Below the pieces are notes generated by a model. That model saw only the letters and a program-made list of their open reading frames with translations, did not search any database and was not told the DNA's origin. The translations under genes and the position numbers were made by a program. DNA of 21,961 nt from the NCBI GenBank assembly GCA_002731395.1, contig PCBQ01000051.1, positions 1 to 21,961 of the forward strand, read 5' to 3'. This document shows positions 1 through 7,086 of the stretch, piece after piece. Source of the DNA: Methanobacteriota archaeon (GTDB lineage: Archaea > Thermoplasmatota > Poseidoniia > Poseidoniales > Poseidoniaceae). How positions within the stretch are numbered: the first letter of the stretch is position 1; each line of letters begins with the position of its first letter.

Positions 1-1491
1 AAAGGAATCGAAACGTTGTGCGAAAGTGTAGATCATGATCGGTACGAGAATGATGCCCATGGCGTGGCTTCGACGGATGCCAATCCGCGGCGGAAGCAGT
101 CCGATGAAGGTCCCCACAATCAGGACGCCAATGCCGATCCAACCGGTGGAAAACCAAACCAATGCGGTCACGAAGACGATAACGCCCAGCACCATGTGGC
201 CCAGCGGAATGGTGGCGTGAAGCCGCAGCACGGCTTTGCCCACGTGGCGCATCATCGGCACCGCAACGAGGCCAGCCGCTACGGTGATGGTCAGCAGGCG
301 AATGAAGTCGGAGGTGGGTTCGACGGCGCTCCACGTTTCCACGGGATACATCATCTTCAGCGCCAGCGTCGCGCCAGACCGAGAGCGGCCGATGATGTAG
401 AGGAAACCCAGCACCATCACGGTCACTGCGGTGTTGACCGCCGACAGGATGGCGATGATCTCCAGGTCTTGGCGCGTCTGGGGTCCTTCCCCGTCGCCTT
501 CTGCCTCCTCCAACGCGATCGCGAGCAATTCATCGTCACTCATGTCGATGAGTTTCCTCGTCTCCCAATCCATGCCCGGGCCCGTGCCACCTTTCAGCCG
601 GGCAGACACGTTTCGTCCGCCCATCACCAACACGGTCGCTTGGCTTGCGGTCATGCCTGGGAGCACACCCATGCAGGCGCCGGCCACACTCGACCAGAAG
701 CACGGCGAAATCAGCGGTTTGGCGTCGGGGAGGGTCCAGTTTTCACGTTGGGGAGGAAGATGTGACGTCGTGGTGTAGATGTCGAGCAGGTTGGCAATCC
801 CGAACAGCCCGGCCAAGCTCGGCAAGAGCAGCGACGCGTCGGGCATGCCCACCGGTGAGGTGGCGGGAAGTTCGAACACCGCCCAACCGTACATGCCTGC
901 GAGCAGGAAAAAGGCCGTAGCGGTCAGGAAACCCGCAATTCGGCTGCTCTCGCCGAGGTATCCGCGGGTCATGCGCTGTATTGGGTCGGGCCAGTCAAGC
1001 CGGGTTGTCTCCGTGGCCAAAAGGAGCAGCGAAATCGTCAGCAACACGAAAGGCAGGATGGAACGAAGGCCGTCGTAGAGTCCAAGCTCTGGACCAAAAG
1101 CGACGCGAGCCACAATGATGAGCGGAAGCGAGAGCAGCATCCCGAGTTGCGAGCCACGCGCCGACCACGCCACACCTCGTGTGGCGTGCCCGGTCAAGAG
1201 CATGCGATGGCCGGGGAGCAGGGACAACGCGGTGTCACCGTCTGGTGCCCCGATCAGGGCGGAAGGGATGTAGTTCAGGAAGGTGTGGACGGTTCCTGTC
1301 GAGACGATGATGGCCGCCACGGCGTAAAGGGGGATGCCCAGTTCGAGCAAGGCGGGTGAGAGCGCCAGCAAAATCAGCGCGACGTTGTTCACGTGGAAAC
1401 CCGGAATGAGGCCCGTAAGTGTACCCAGCAGAATGCCGATGATGAGGGCCGCGAGCGACCACGACAACGTGCTGAGGTACAACTCGAGCAT
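1..1491 (-). CDS. Archaeal TctA-like permease (COG1784/DUF112 type), 3' end outside window
   Basis: This frame is open from the ATG at 1491 to the left edge (497 codons, no stop), so the end of the protein is missing. The product is very hydrophobic, with about ten or more membrane segments. It carries the duplicated glycine/proline motif of the TctA permease fold: GTLTGLIPGFHVNN at residues 23-36 and GACMGVLPGMTASQA at 271-285. A third conserved stretch, GLLPPRIGIRRSH, lies at 464-476 close to the expected C-terminus. Family knowledge: TctA is the large membrane subunit of tripartite tricarboxylate transporters; the archaeal branch has no assigned substrate. An acidic hydrophilic loop (about 305-342) separates the two halves. 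The start is supported by GGAGG at 1499-1503, seven bases upstream, and by the 2-base gap after the preceding stop, which implies co-transcription and possibly coupled translation with the OB-like gene. The family call is fairly sure; the substrate is unknown. Confidence 0.85.
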   Translation of the reverse strand, partial: MLELYLSTLSWSLAALIIGILLGTLTGLIPGFHVNNVALILLALSPALLELGIPLYAVAAIIVSTGTVHTFLNYIPSALIGAPDGDTALSLLPGHRMLLTGHATRGVAWSARGSQLGMLLSLPLIIVARVAFGPELGLYDGLRSILPFVLLTISLLLLATETTRLDWPDPIQRMTRGYLGESSRIAGFLTATAFFLLAGMYGWAVFELPATSPVGMPDASLLLPSLAGLFGIANLLDIYTTTSHLPPQRENWTLPDAKPLISPCFWSSVAGACMGVLPGMTASQATVLVMGGRNVSARLKGGTGPGMDWETRKLIDMSDDELLAIALEEAEGDGEGPQTRQDLEIIAILSAVNTAVTVMVLGFLYIIGRSRSGATLALKMMYPVETWSAVEPTSDFIRLLTITVAAGLVAVPMMRHVGKAVLRLHATIPLGHMVLGVIVFVTALVWFSTGWIGIGVLIVGTFIGLLPPRIGIRRSHAMGIILVPIMIYTFAQRFDSF

Positions 1492-1493
1492 GC

Positions 1494-3209
1494 TCAAGCC
1501 TCCGTGAGTTCCTGACGATCGTCAACGCCGTCGTCGTTGCTGTCCTCGTTGTTCGGATTGGTACCGAGCACGGCCTCAAGGCCATCGGCAAGACCGTCGC
1601 CGTCGCGGTCGTTGACGTCCGCTGCGGTCAAGGCATAGGTCATCGACACGCCATCATCCGAGGCAACTTGCGACCACCGTCCGATGAAGCGTAGGGTTGT
1701 GTTTGCATGAAGGTCGTCGAGGGCGATGCTCGAGGCCAGCGGTTCGAGGGCGATGGAGCGGTCGCCTCCGGCTTCGTGCAAACGGTAGCCGCCGTTGTCA
1801 TCAGGCGTCAGGATGCCGCTGAGGGCCACCTGCATGTCGCGGCTGTAGCTCCACTGTTGCGCGCCGTCGTCCCACAACAACTGGACGGGGTCAGGAGCGT
1901 CACCGTCGAGCGTCATTTCATGGACCATCAGGCGCGCTCGCATGGCGGCGCCATCCCACGCCACGCTGACGTTCGCGACGATGGCCTGACCCGCTTCAAT
2001 CCAATCAGAGCGGGGCCCGGGTACGGTCGCGGTGACCGTGCGCCAGCCGGGTCGGTAGGATGCAGAGTCAGCGAGGGAGGTGCTCGAGTCTTCCACGCCT
2101 GGAGCGATGGCGTAGCGGGCATAAATGCGGAGCGTAAACCGTTCCCCACTTTCGATGAGGTCGTTGGGAGCGACTTCGAGCATGCCAAGAAGGTCAGCCA
2201 TCTCGGTCGGAACGATCAGGTCGAGGTCGTCGGAGGTGCTGGCGTCAAGGCACCACGTCCCTTTGGAGGTGGACCAGACCAAGCGACCGGCAGCGGTCGT
2301 GGTCGTGTTGACCAAGGCCTTCGCTGCTTCTTCATCGCCCTCACCGGGAATGAAGCAGACCTTGACCCCGTCGTGGGTGAGGTAGAGGTCATCGTCCTGT
2401 TGGATAAGGTCGCCTGACAGGCGAACAATCGAGCCGCTGCGGTACGACCAAGAGCCAGGGTCGTCCCAATCGAGGGTGTCGACCGCAGGCGTGTGATCAT
2501 CGTCGACGCGCACCTCAGGGCCGGTCACGTGGAAAGCCCAAACCAAGTCAGAAGCGTCGTATTGCAGCAACCCGTCGGCTTGGATTCGAGCCCCGTTCTC
2601 GATCCATCGCCCCGGAGCGGACGTGATGATGAGTTTCATGTGGTGCTCTGCGTTGCTGTAGGTTGGGTGGTCGTTGAGCATCGCTGATGTCCAACTCGCA
2701 TCGGGTGGCACCGCTTCGCCGATGTATCCCGTAAGTCGGAGCACCCGGTCGCTGTGGTTTGTAGGGTCGGCGGCGACCTCGGCCAGCGAGGTCATCACAA
2801 CGTCGGGAAGATCCTCTTGCTGCCAACTCACAGCCCCGGAGCCGAGGGCTTGCATGTAGATGCGGCCGTCCCATTCGATGACGTCGCCGGTGGCGGTGAC
2901 TTTGGTCCCAATGGGCGGCAGGTCCGTGGCGCGGTACCAGCGCAGTTCAACCACGCCCGTGTCGTCTTCGATGATGATGTCGACGCGATTTTCGCCTGTC
3001 CCATACGGGTCTTTCATCCACGTCGTCATCACGCCCTCGACGCGAACAACTTCGTTCGTGTGTTCGATGAGGTTGCCAATGTCAACCACATCTGGTTCCC
3101 GCATGACGGCGTATGCATTCATCCCAGCCACAAGCAAAATTGCGACACCAAACATCGCCCACAAACGCTGCCCCATCACGAGGTCGGGGGTCTGGCTGGG
3201 TTCCACCAT
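1494..3209 (-). CDS. Membrane-anchored exported protein with OB-fold-like modules and Ca-binding-type C-terminus
   Basis: The product has 571 residues from the ATG at 3209. A signal anchor lies at about residues 15-35. Residues 42-128 (start VVDIGNLIEHTNEVVRVEGV) have the strand pattern of an OB-fold, like those in nucleic-acid-binding and other beta-barrel proteins, but here placed outside the membrane. Further modules follow, including an internal duplication of about 90 residues (about 199-288 and 400-490), marked by WIENG/WIEAG and WSYRSG/WSYSRD. The C-terminus (531-571) has DRDGDGLADGLE and a second Asp-rich loop, typical of thrombospondin type 3 or EF-hand-like calcium repeats. The frame is open upstream to 3329, but that would overlap the divergent HD gene and put a long non-hydrophobic leader before the anchor, so 3209 is preferred. 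It ends 2 bases before the permease start. The function is unknown; a binding or accessory role beside the permease is inference from the operon only. Confidence 0.8.
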   Translation of the reverse strand: MVEPSQTPDLVMGQRLWAMFGVAILLVAGMNAYAVMREPDVVDIGNLIEHTNEVVRVEGVMTTWMKDPYGTGENRVDIIIEDDTGVVELRWYRATDLPPIGTKVTATGDVIEWDGRIYMQALGSGAVSWQQEDLPDVVMTSLAEVAADPTNHSDRVLRLTGYIGEAVPPDASWTSAMLNDHPTYSNAEHHMKLIITSAPGRWIENGARIQADGLLQYDASDLVWAFHVTGPEVRVDDDHTPAVDTLDWDDPGSWSYRSGSIVRLSGDLIQQDDDLYLTHDGVKVCFIPGEGDEEAAKALVNTTTTAAGRLVWSTSKGTWCLDASTSDDLDLIVPTEMADLLGMLEVAPNDLIESGERFTLRIYARYAIAPGVEDSSTSLADSASYRPGWRTVTATVPGPRSDWIEAGQAIVANVSVAWDGAAMRARLMVHEMTLDGDAPDPVQLLWDDGAQQWSYSRDMQVALSGILTPDDNGGYRLHEAGGDRSIALEPLASSIALDDLHANTTLRFIGRWSQVASDDGVSMTYALTAADVNDRDGDGLADGLEAVLGTNPNNEDSNDDGVDDRQELTEA

Positions 3210-3276
3210 GACACGCCCTTGAGCGGACAGCGGATGAGCGTTCCTCCCGTTCACGCCGTTCCTAGGTGGGGGGTTG

Positions 3277-4608
3277 ATGAGCACTGGCGGGTCCCAACCA
3301 CCGATGACGGGGCCTCCCGACCGGGTCATCCGAGACGAAGTTCACCGGGATGTCCTGGTGCCGGCGGCACATGCTTCCATCCTGGACACCCGCGAATTCC
3401 AACGCTTGCGGTACGTGAAACAGCTCGCGACGTGCGAGTTCGTGTTTCCAAGCGCCACGCACAACCGCTTTGCTCACTCGCTTGGGGCTTACCACCTTGC
3501 TGGGCGCCTTCTTGACGCCCTCGAGGAGGCGCACCCTGGACGTATCGATTCAGGCGACGGTGAATTGGTTCAACTGGCGGCTTTGCTTCATGATGTGGGC
3601 CATCCGCCCTTCTCGCACCTGCTTGAAACACCGGAGGTCTTTGCCACCTTCCGTCACCACGAATCGTGGGGCAGGGAAATGCTCACGTCCGAACAAACGG
3701 AAGTTGGCGCTGCGGTGCGCAAAGTCCTCGGCACGGCTCGCTTCGAGCGATTGCTGGCCTTGCTTGACGGGGCTCAGGAGCACGATGGCATACCCATTCC
3801 CAAAGTGCTCAAAGAAATCGTGTCCAGCCAACTTGACGTTGACCGCATGGATTACCTTCTGCGTGACCAAGCCAACACGGGCGCACAGATCGGTGGTTTT
3901 GACATCGACCGGGTGATGCGAGCGCTCCGTATCGCGCCAGAAGGAGGGCTTCACGTCAAGCGGTGGGGCCTGCCTGCCATCGAAGCCTACCTCGTCACCC
4001 GGTATCACATGTACCTGCAAGTGTATTTCCACAAGGTGAACATGCTCACACAGACCTACTTGGTCCGAATGCTGTCGCGAGCACGAAGCCTTGCGCAACA
4101 GGGTGCGCTGGACCTTTCATCTGCATTGACGTCCATGTTGTTGGACGAGGAACTCGACGCATCGACCTACGCCTCGCTGCACGACGCTCACGTCCTCGTT
4201 GAATTGCCCGCATGGTCCGACCACGCCGACCCAGCCCTTTCCGCAGATGCCAAGCGGCTGCTTTCCCGTCGTGATTACCACAAATCCTTGCGCATCAGGG
4301 ACCTGACACGAGAAAGCGTGGACACGGTCAAAGGAGAACTTGCCGCTATTTTGACAGAAGCCGGAGCGAACCCCGACCAGGATCTCATCGTGGCCGCCGT
4401 GCGGAAGCGCGGCTACCTGCCATACATGCAGGGCATCTTGCTGGAGGACGGTCGCGATGTGGCCGAGCACTCGCCGATTGTCCGAGCCTTGAGCGAAGCG
4501 GCGGACCGCGTGCTCGTGTTCGTTCCTGAAGACGTTCGTGATGCTGCAGAGGCGCTCGTGCGTGAGCGCGTCAAGCCGGAGCAGGCTTCGCTGGATCGCT
4601 TCATGTGA
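3277..4608 (+). CDS. HD-domain phosphohydrolase (COG1078, YwfO/dNTPase-like)
   Basis: The product has 443 residues and is predicted cytosolic. The metal-binding H...HD...D set of the HD superfamily is complete: H67 in NRFAHSLG, H105-D106 in AALLHDVGHPPFSH, and D187 in SSQLDVDRMDYLLRD, which is the signature stretch of COG1078. Family knowledge: relatives include bacterial YwfO and the Enterococcus EF1143 dNTP triphosphohydrolase, and more distantly SAMHD1, so a role in nucleotide pool control is likely but the substrate is not proven here. The C-terminal half is helical, as in the family, and the length is normal. The ATG at 3277 is chosen because AGGTGG lies at 3264-3269; a TTG directly before it and an ATG at 3304 are alternatives. 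The gene diverges from the OB-like gene across 67 bases with no clear TATA box, and is followed 37 bases later by a tRNA gene. Confidence 0.92.
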   Translation: MSTGGSQPPMTGPPDRVIRDEVHRDVLVPAAHASILDTREFQRLRYVKQLATCEFVFPSATHNRFAHSLGAYHLAGRLLDALEEAHPGRIDSGDGELVQLAALLHDVGHPPFSHLLETPEVFATFRHHESWGREMLTSEQTEVGAAVRKVLGTARFERLLALLDGAQEHDGIPIPKVLKEIVSSQLDVDRMDYLLRDQANTGAQIGGFDIDRVMRALRIAPEGGLHVKRWGLPAIEAYLVTRYHMYLQVYFHKVNMLTQTYLVRMLSRARSLAQQGALDLSSALTSMLLDEELDASTYASLHDAHVLVELPAWSDHADPALSADAKRLLSRRDYHKSLRIRDLTRESVDTVKGELAAILTEAGANPDQDLIVAAVRKRGYLPYMQGILLEDGRDVAEHSPIVRALSEAADRVLVFVPEDVRDAAEALVRERVKPEQASLDRFM

Positions 4609-4645
4609 GCGGCAACCTCATGGTTCTGGCCCGTCACGAAAGGTT

Positions 4646-4719
4646 GGACCCGTAGCTCAGACGGGTAGAGCACCCGGCTCATAACCGGGAGGTCAGGGGT
4701 TCGATGCCCTTCGGGTCCA
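4646..4719 (+). tRNA. tRNA with anticodon CAU (elongator Met or Ile2)
   Basis: A complete cloverleaf can be folded by eye. The acceptor stem GGACCCG (4646-4652) pairs with CGGGTCC (4712-4718), with discriminator A at 4719. The D stem is GCTC/GAGC (4655-4658, 4668-4671). The anticodon stem CCCGG/CCGGG (4673-4677, 4685-4689) encloses CTCATAA, so the anticodon CAT is at 4680-4682. The T stem AGGGG/CCCTT (one G-U pair) encloses TTCGATG. CCA is not encoded, as is usual in many archaea, and no intron is visible. The anticodon stem lacks the three consecutive G-C pairs and the acceptor lacks the A1-U72 pair of archaeal initiators, so this is not the initiator. CAU is shared by elongator tRNA-Met and by tRNA-Ile2, whose C34 is modified to agmatidine. 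The GG...CCCG acceptor with TAGCTCAG resembles Ile2 as I recall it, but the choice cannot be settled by eye. Confidence 0.95.
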
Positions 4720-4783
4720 TTCGCTCGCAGTAAGACGACATGGTTATGAGGGTCCGAATGGACGGAGAGGTGTAGGTGTCCGC

Positions 4784-5719
4784 ATGAAGTCGCTCAATCG
4801 TGTCGCGTTCCTCGTTGGCCTGTACCTTTGTTCCGTGCTCATTGTGGCCGTTCCGGCTCAAGCACAGATCCCTGCTGCGGCCGTTTCCATGAATTGTTCT
4901 CCCGGTGAAGTTCGCGTTGAAGTGAAGCCCGGTTCTTCCTACTCCGGCTACACCACCTGCACGGTGACCAACCCAACGACCTACATCGAGAAGGTGAACA
5001 TCCAGGTCACCTCCGACGGCCTCGCCGTCGCTCACGCCGGTGACGTCTACGTCGGCGCCGGCCAAGACGTCGATTTCCAGGTCGTCGTTCGCGCTGACCC
5101 ATACATGGCGATGCAGAGCCGCCAGTTGTCCGTGACCGGAACGGTCACTGAAATCAACAGCGTTCCCCCTGTGAACGTGGCCAGTTCCCAAACCAACGTG
5201 ATGGTCAACATCATGCAGTTCTCGCTGGTTCAGGTCGAGGCCGTCGAGCCTTTCGTGCAGCTCATGCCGAAGACGGACAAGCCGTTCGAGTTCAAGGTCA
5301 CCAACCTTGGCAACCAGATTGACTTCATGCGCATCGGCATCACCGATGATTCCCGTGAGAAGCTTGAGGAAGACGGCTTCACCATCAACCTCCCTGCCGT
5401 CAAGACCCAGATCGAGAACAACCCCGCCGGGCAGAAGGTTCGCGTCCTCGTGCGCACCCCCAAGGACTGGGGCTGGACCGACCAGTACTACACGATGAAC
5501 TTCTACGCCGAGTCGGAGTTCTCCTGCAAGAACGGCGGCTGCGAGCGCGAGTCTCAGATGATCACCATCTACGTCCGCGGTGTGTACCTCCCAGGCTTCG
5601 AGGTCGTCCCGACCCTCTCCATGGTCGCCTTGGCTGCAGCCATGGCGGGCAGAAGCCTGCTTCGGACCGAAGAAGAGGAAGGCGTCCCCGTGTTGAGGGA
5701 AGCCGCGCCGGGTCTTTGA
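4784..5719 (+). CDS. Exported NEW3/CARDB-like protein with PGF-type C-terminal signal
   Basis: The product has 311 residues. A classical signal peptide ends near residue 27 (VPAQAQ). The body holds two immunoglobulin-like beta-sandwich modules, about 36-145 and 146-265. The first has the pattern of NEW3/CARDB domains: VTNPTTYIEKVNI, then VYVGAGQDVDFQVVVRA. Cysteine pairs at C38/C59 and C248/C253 suggest extracellular disulfides. At 270-273 is PGFE, followed by a hydrophobic stretch (274-289) and arginines at 290 and 294, the order seen in PGF-CTERM proteins processed by archaeosortase. Unlike the classical signal, an acidic tail of about 17 residues follows. The start is supported by GGTG five bases before the ATG. 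The gene follows the tRNA by 64 bases; its own promoter is not obvious (a weak TTATGA lies at 4744-4749). The function is unknown; a surface or S-layer-associated role is inferred. Confidence 0.82.
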   Translation: MKSLNRVAFLVGLYLCSVLIVAVPAQAQIPAAAVSMNCSPGEVRVEVKPGSSYSGYTTCTVTNPTTYIEKVNIQVTSDGLAVAHAGDVYVGAGQDVDFQVVVRADPYMAMQSRQLSVTGTVTEINSVPPVNVASSQTNVMVNIMQFSLVQVEAVEPFVQLMPKTDKPFEFKVTNLGNQIDFMRIGITDDSREKLEEDGFTINLPAVKTQIENNPAGQKVRVLVRTPKDWGWTDQYYTMNFYAESEFSCKNGGCERESQMITIYVRGVYLPGFEVVPTLSMVALAAAMAGRSLLRTEEEEGVPVLREAAPGL

Positions 5720-5807
5720 CGAACGTGCAGCAACCGCGTCCCCGTGACGCACGTTTGCCGTCGCCTTCATATGCCCATGAGCGCGAGGTAATGACCGAGG
5801 TTACCCC

Positions 5808-7076
5808 ATGAGTGGACTGCTTGACAAAGCCAACACCGCCGCCCAAGCCGCCAGCGAAGAGGAAGCGGCGGCACCCGTCACTCCCGCGCCGGTCAAGGCC
5901 GAAGCGCCTGCACCGACTCCTGTTGCTGCAAAGATCGCTGTTGCGGGATCGGACGAAGGCCTCCCGCTCCCGGCCATCCTTTCCTCGGTCGGTGGCATCG
6001 GTCTCTTTGTCGGTCTTCTCCTTAGCTTGCAGGGCGGCTTCATCCCCTTCTTCATCACCGGCGCTGTCCTCCTCATCGCCGTCGGAGCCATTGTCTTGGC
6101 CGACCAAGTTCAGGGCAAGGACCTCAACGTCGTGAAGACCGGCGGGGCGGTCTTCCTCGCGGTGATCATCGCCATCGTCCCTTACACTGCAGGCGTTGTG
6201 GCGCCAGACGGTGAAACCCTCGCCATTTCCGAAGTTTCCCTTGACGAGGCCAACGACCGGTTGGAGTTCAAGGTCCGCGGAAGTTTCGATGCGACCACGG
6301 TCACGATTTCCACCTCTCCGGATTGCGACGGCACCGTTGGTGACACCCCTGAGGTGGTGTGGGAAGAGACGCTCGAGTTGGGCCGTGACTTCGTGCGCGT
6401 CCAGCCCATGCTCTCTGATTTCTTCTGCGGCAACGCCTATGACGAGGTCAACAACGTCATCCGAACCTACACCGTGACGGCCACGGACGGCGGGTCCCTC
6501 TCCCAGTCCTTCGATCTAGATTCCAGCCAGATGACCCGTACGCCGCTTGAGAGCGGCGTGCGCATCGCACCCGTGTTTGACACCTCAACAGGAACCGCTC
6601 AAGACCCCAGCAAGACCACCTTCGAAGGCATCACCATTGAGGTCATGGCCGGTCTCTTGCCGGACAGCCACCAGCACCTCGACGGTGCAGACCATTCCAC
6701 CTCCGGTGACTTGCGCACCGTTCAGGGTGATTACACCATCACGGTGAACGTCAAGAAGGGCACATCCACCGTGTGGACGCATCCTCTGATCACCGTGGAT
6801 GGCCTTGACGCCACATGGTCCTCAAGCGTCAGAGGAGCCCAAAGCGGTGACATGAACGGGTGGCTCGCTTTGAGCGGCAACACAGAGGAGAACTTCCGAG
6901 AATATGTCTCGAAATCTGCCCTTGACTATGAGAACGGAAAATACACCTTCGAGGTCGTGCTGGACGTTGGCACCAGCAGCGGTGGGACGGTCATCACCCA
7001 CGACGACGTCTGTTGGAACCTTGACTTCGAGGACGGGGACGAGTACAACTCGAACTGGGAAGCAGCAACCTGTTGA
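5808..7076 (+). CDS. Three-TM membrane protein with Ala/Pro-rich N-terminus and exported C-terminal domain
   Basis: The product has 422 residues and matches no family I can name. Residues 1-50 are a hydrophilic Ala/Pro/Glu-rich segment, probably a flexible cytosolic linker. Three membrane segments follow at about 53-74, 78-98 and 109-131. The remaining 290 residues are a beta-rich domain, probably outside given an odd number of segments and a cytosolic N-terminus. It has four cysteines (C173, C207, C402 and C422, the last residue), enough for two disulfides. The start is well supported by GAGG at 5797-5800, seven bases before the ATG. The 88-base gap from the previous gene is consistent with co-transcription or a weak separate promoter. 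It converges on the minus-strand surface protein gene with only 6 bases between stop codons. Confidence 0.8.
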   Translation: MSGLLDKANTAAQAASEEEAAAPVTPAPVKAEAPAPTPVAAKIAVAGSDEGLPLPAILSSVGGIGLFVGLLLSLQGGFIPFFITGAVLLIAVGAIVLADQVQGKDLNVVKTGGAVFLAVIIAIVPYTAGVVAPDGETLAISEVSLDEANDRLEFKVRGSFDATTVTISTSPDCDGTVGDTPEVVWEETLELGRDFVRVQPMLSDFFCGNAYDEVNNVIRTYTVTATDGGSLSQSFDLDSSQMTRTPLESGVRIAPVFDTSTGTAQDPSKTTFEGITIEVMAGLLPDSHQHLDGADHSTSGDLRTVQGDYTITVNVKKGTSTVWTHPLITVDGLDATWSSSVRGAQSGDMNGWLALSGNTEENFREYVSKSALDYENGKYTFEVVLDVGTSSGGTVITHDDVCWNLDFEDGDEYNSNWEAATC

Positions 7077-7086
7077 GCCGGCTCAA
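7073..7086. terminator. 14-base perfect palindrome holding both convergent stop codons
   Basis: TTGAGCCGGCTCAA is a perfect inverted repeat. It contains the TGA of the plus-strand gene (7074-7076) and the TGA of the minus-strand gene (7083-7085). A bidirectional termination or pausing role is possible, but there is no loop and no T-run, so it may only reflect compact convergent ends. Confidence 0.25.

Noticed and set aside
16..765. Plus-strand open frame of 249 codons at the left edge
   Set aside because: His/Arg/Gly-rich translation with no domain. The minus strand of the same region encodes a clear TctA-like permease that has no stop in the window.
3210..3329. N-terminal extension of the OB-like gene up to 3329
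   Set aside because: It would overlap the divergent HD gene by 53 bases, adds a non-hydrophobic leader before the signal anchor, and has no ribosome site. The ATG at 3209 is preferred.
4679..5770. Minus-strand open frame of 363 codons ending in GIEPLTSRL
   Set aside because: The C-terminal string is the familiar artefact of translating the antisense of a tRNA gene, and the rest lies opposite the PGF-type protein gene.
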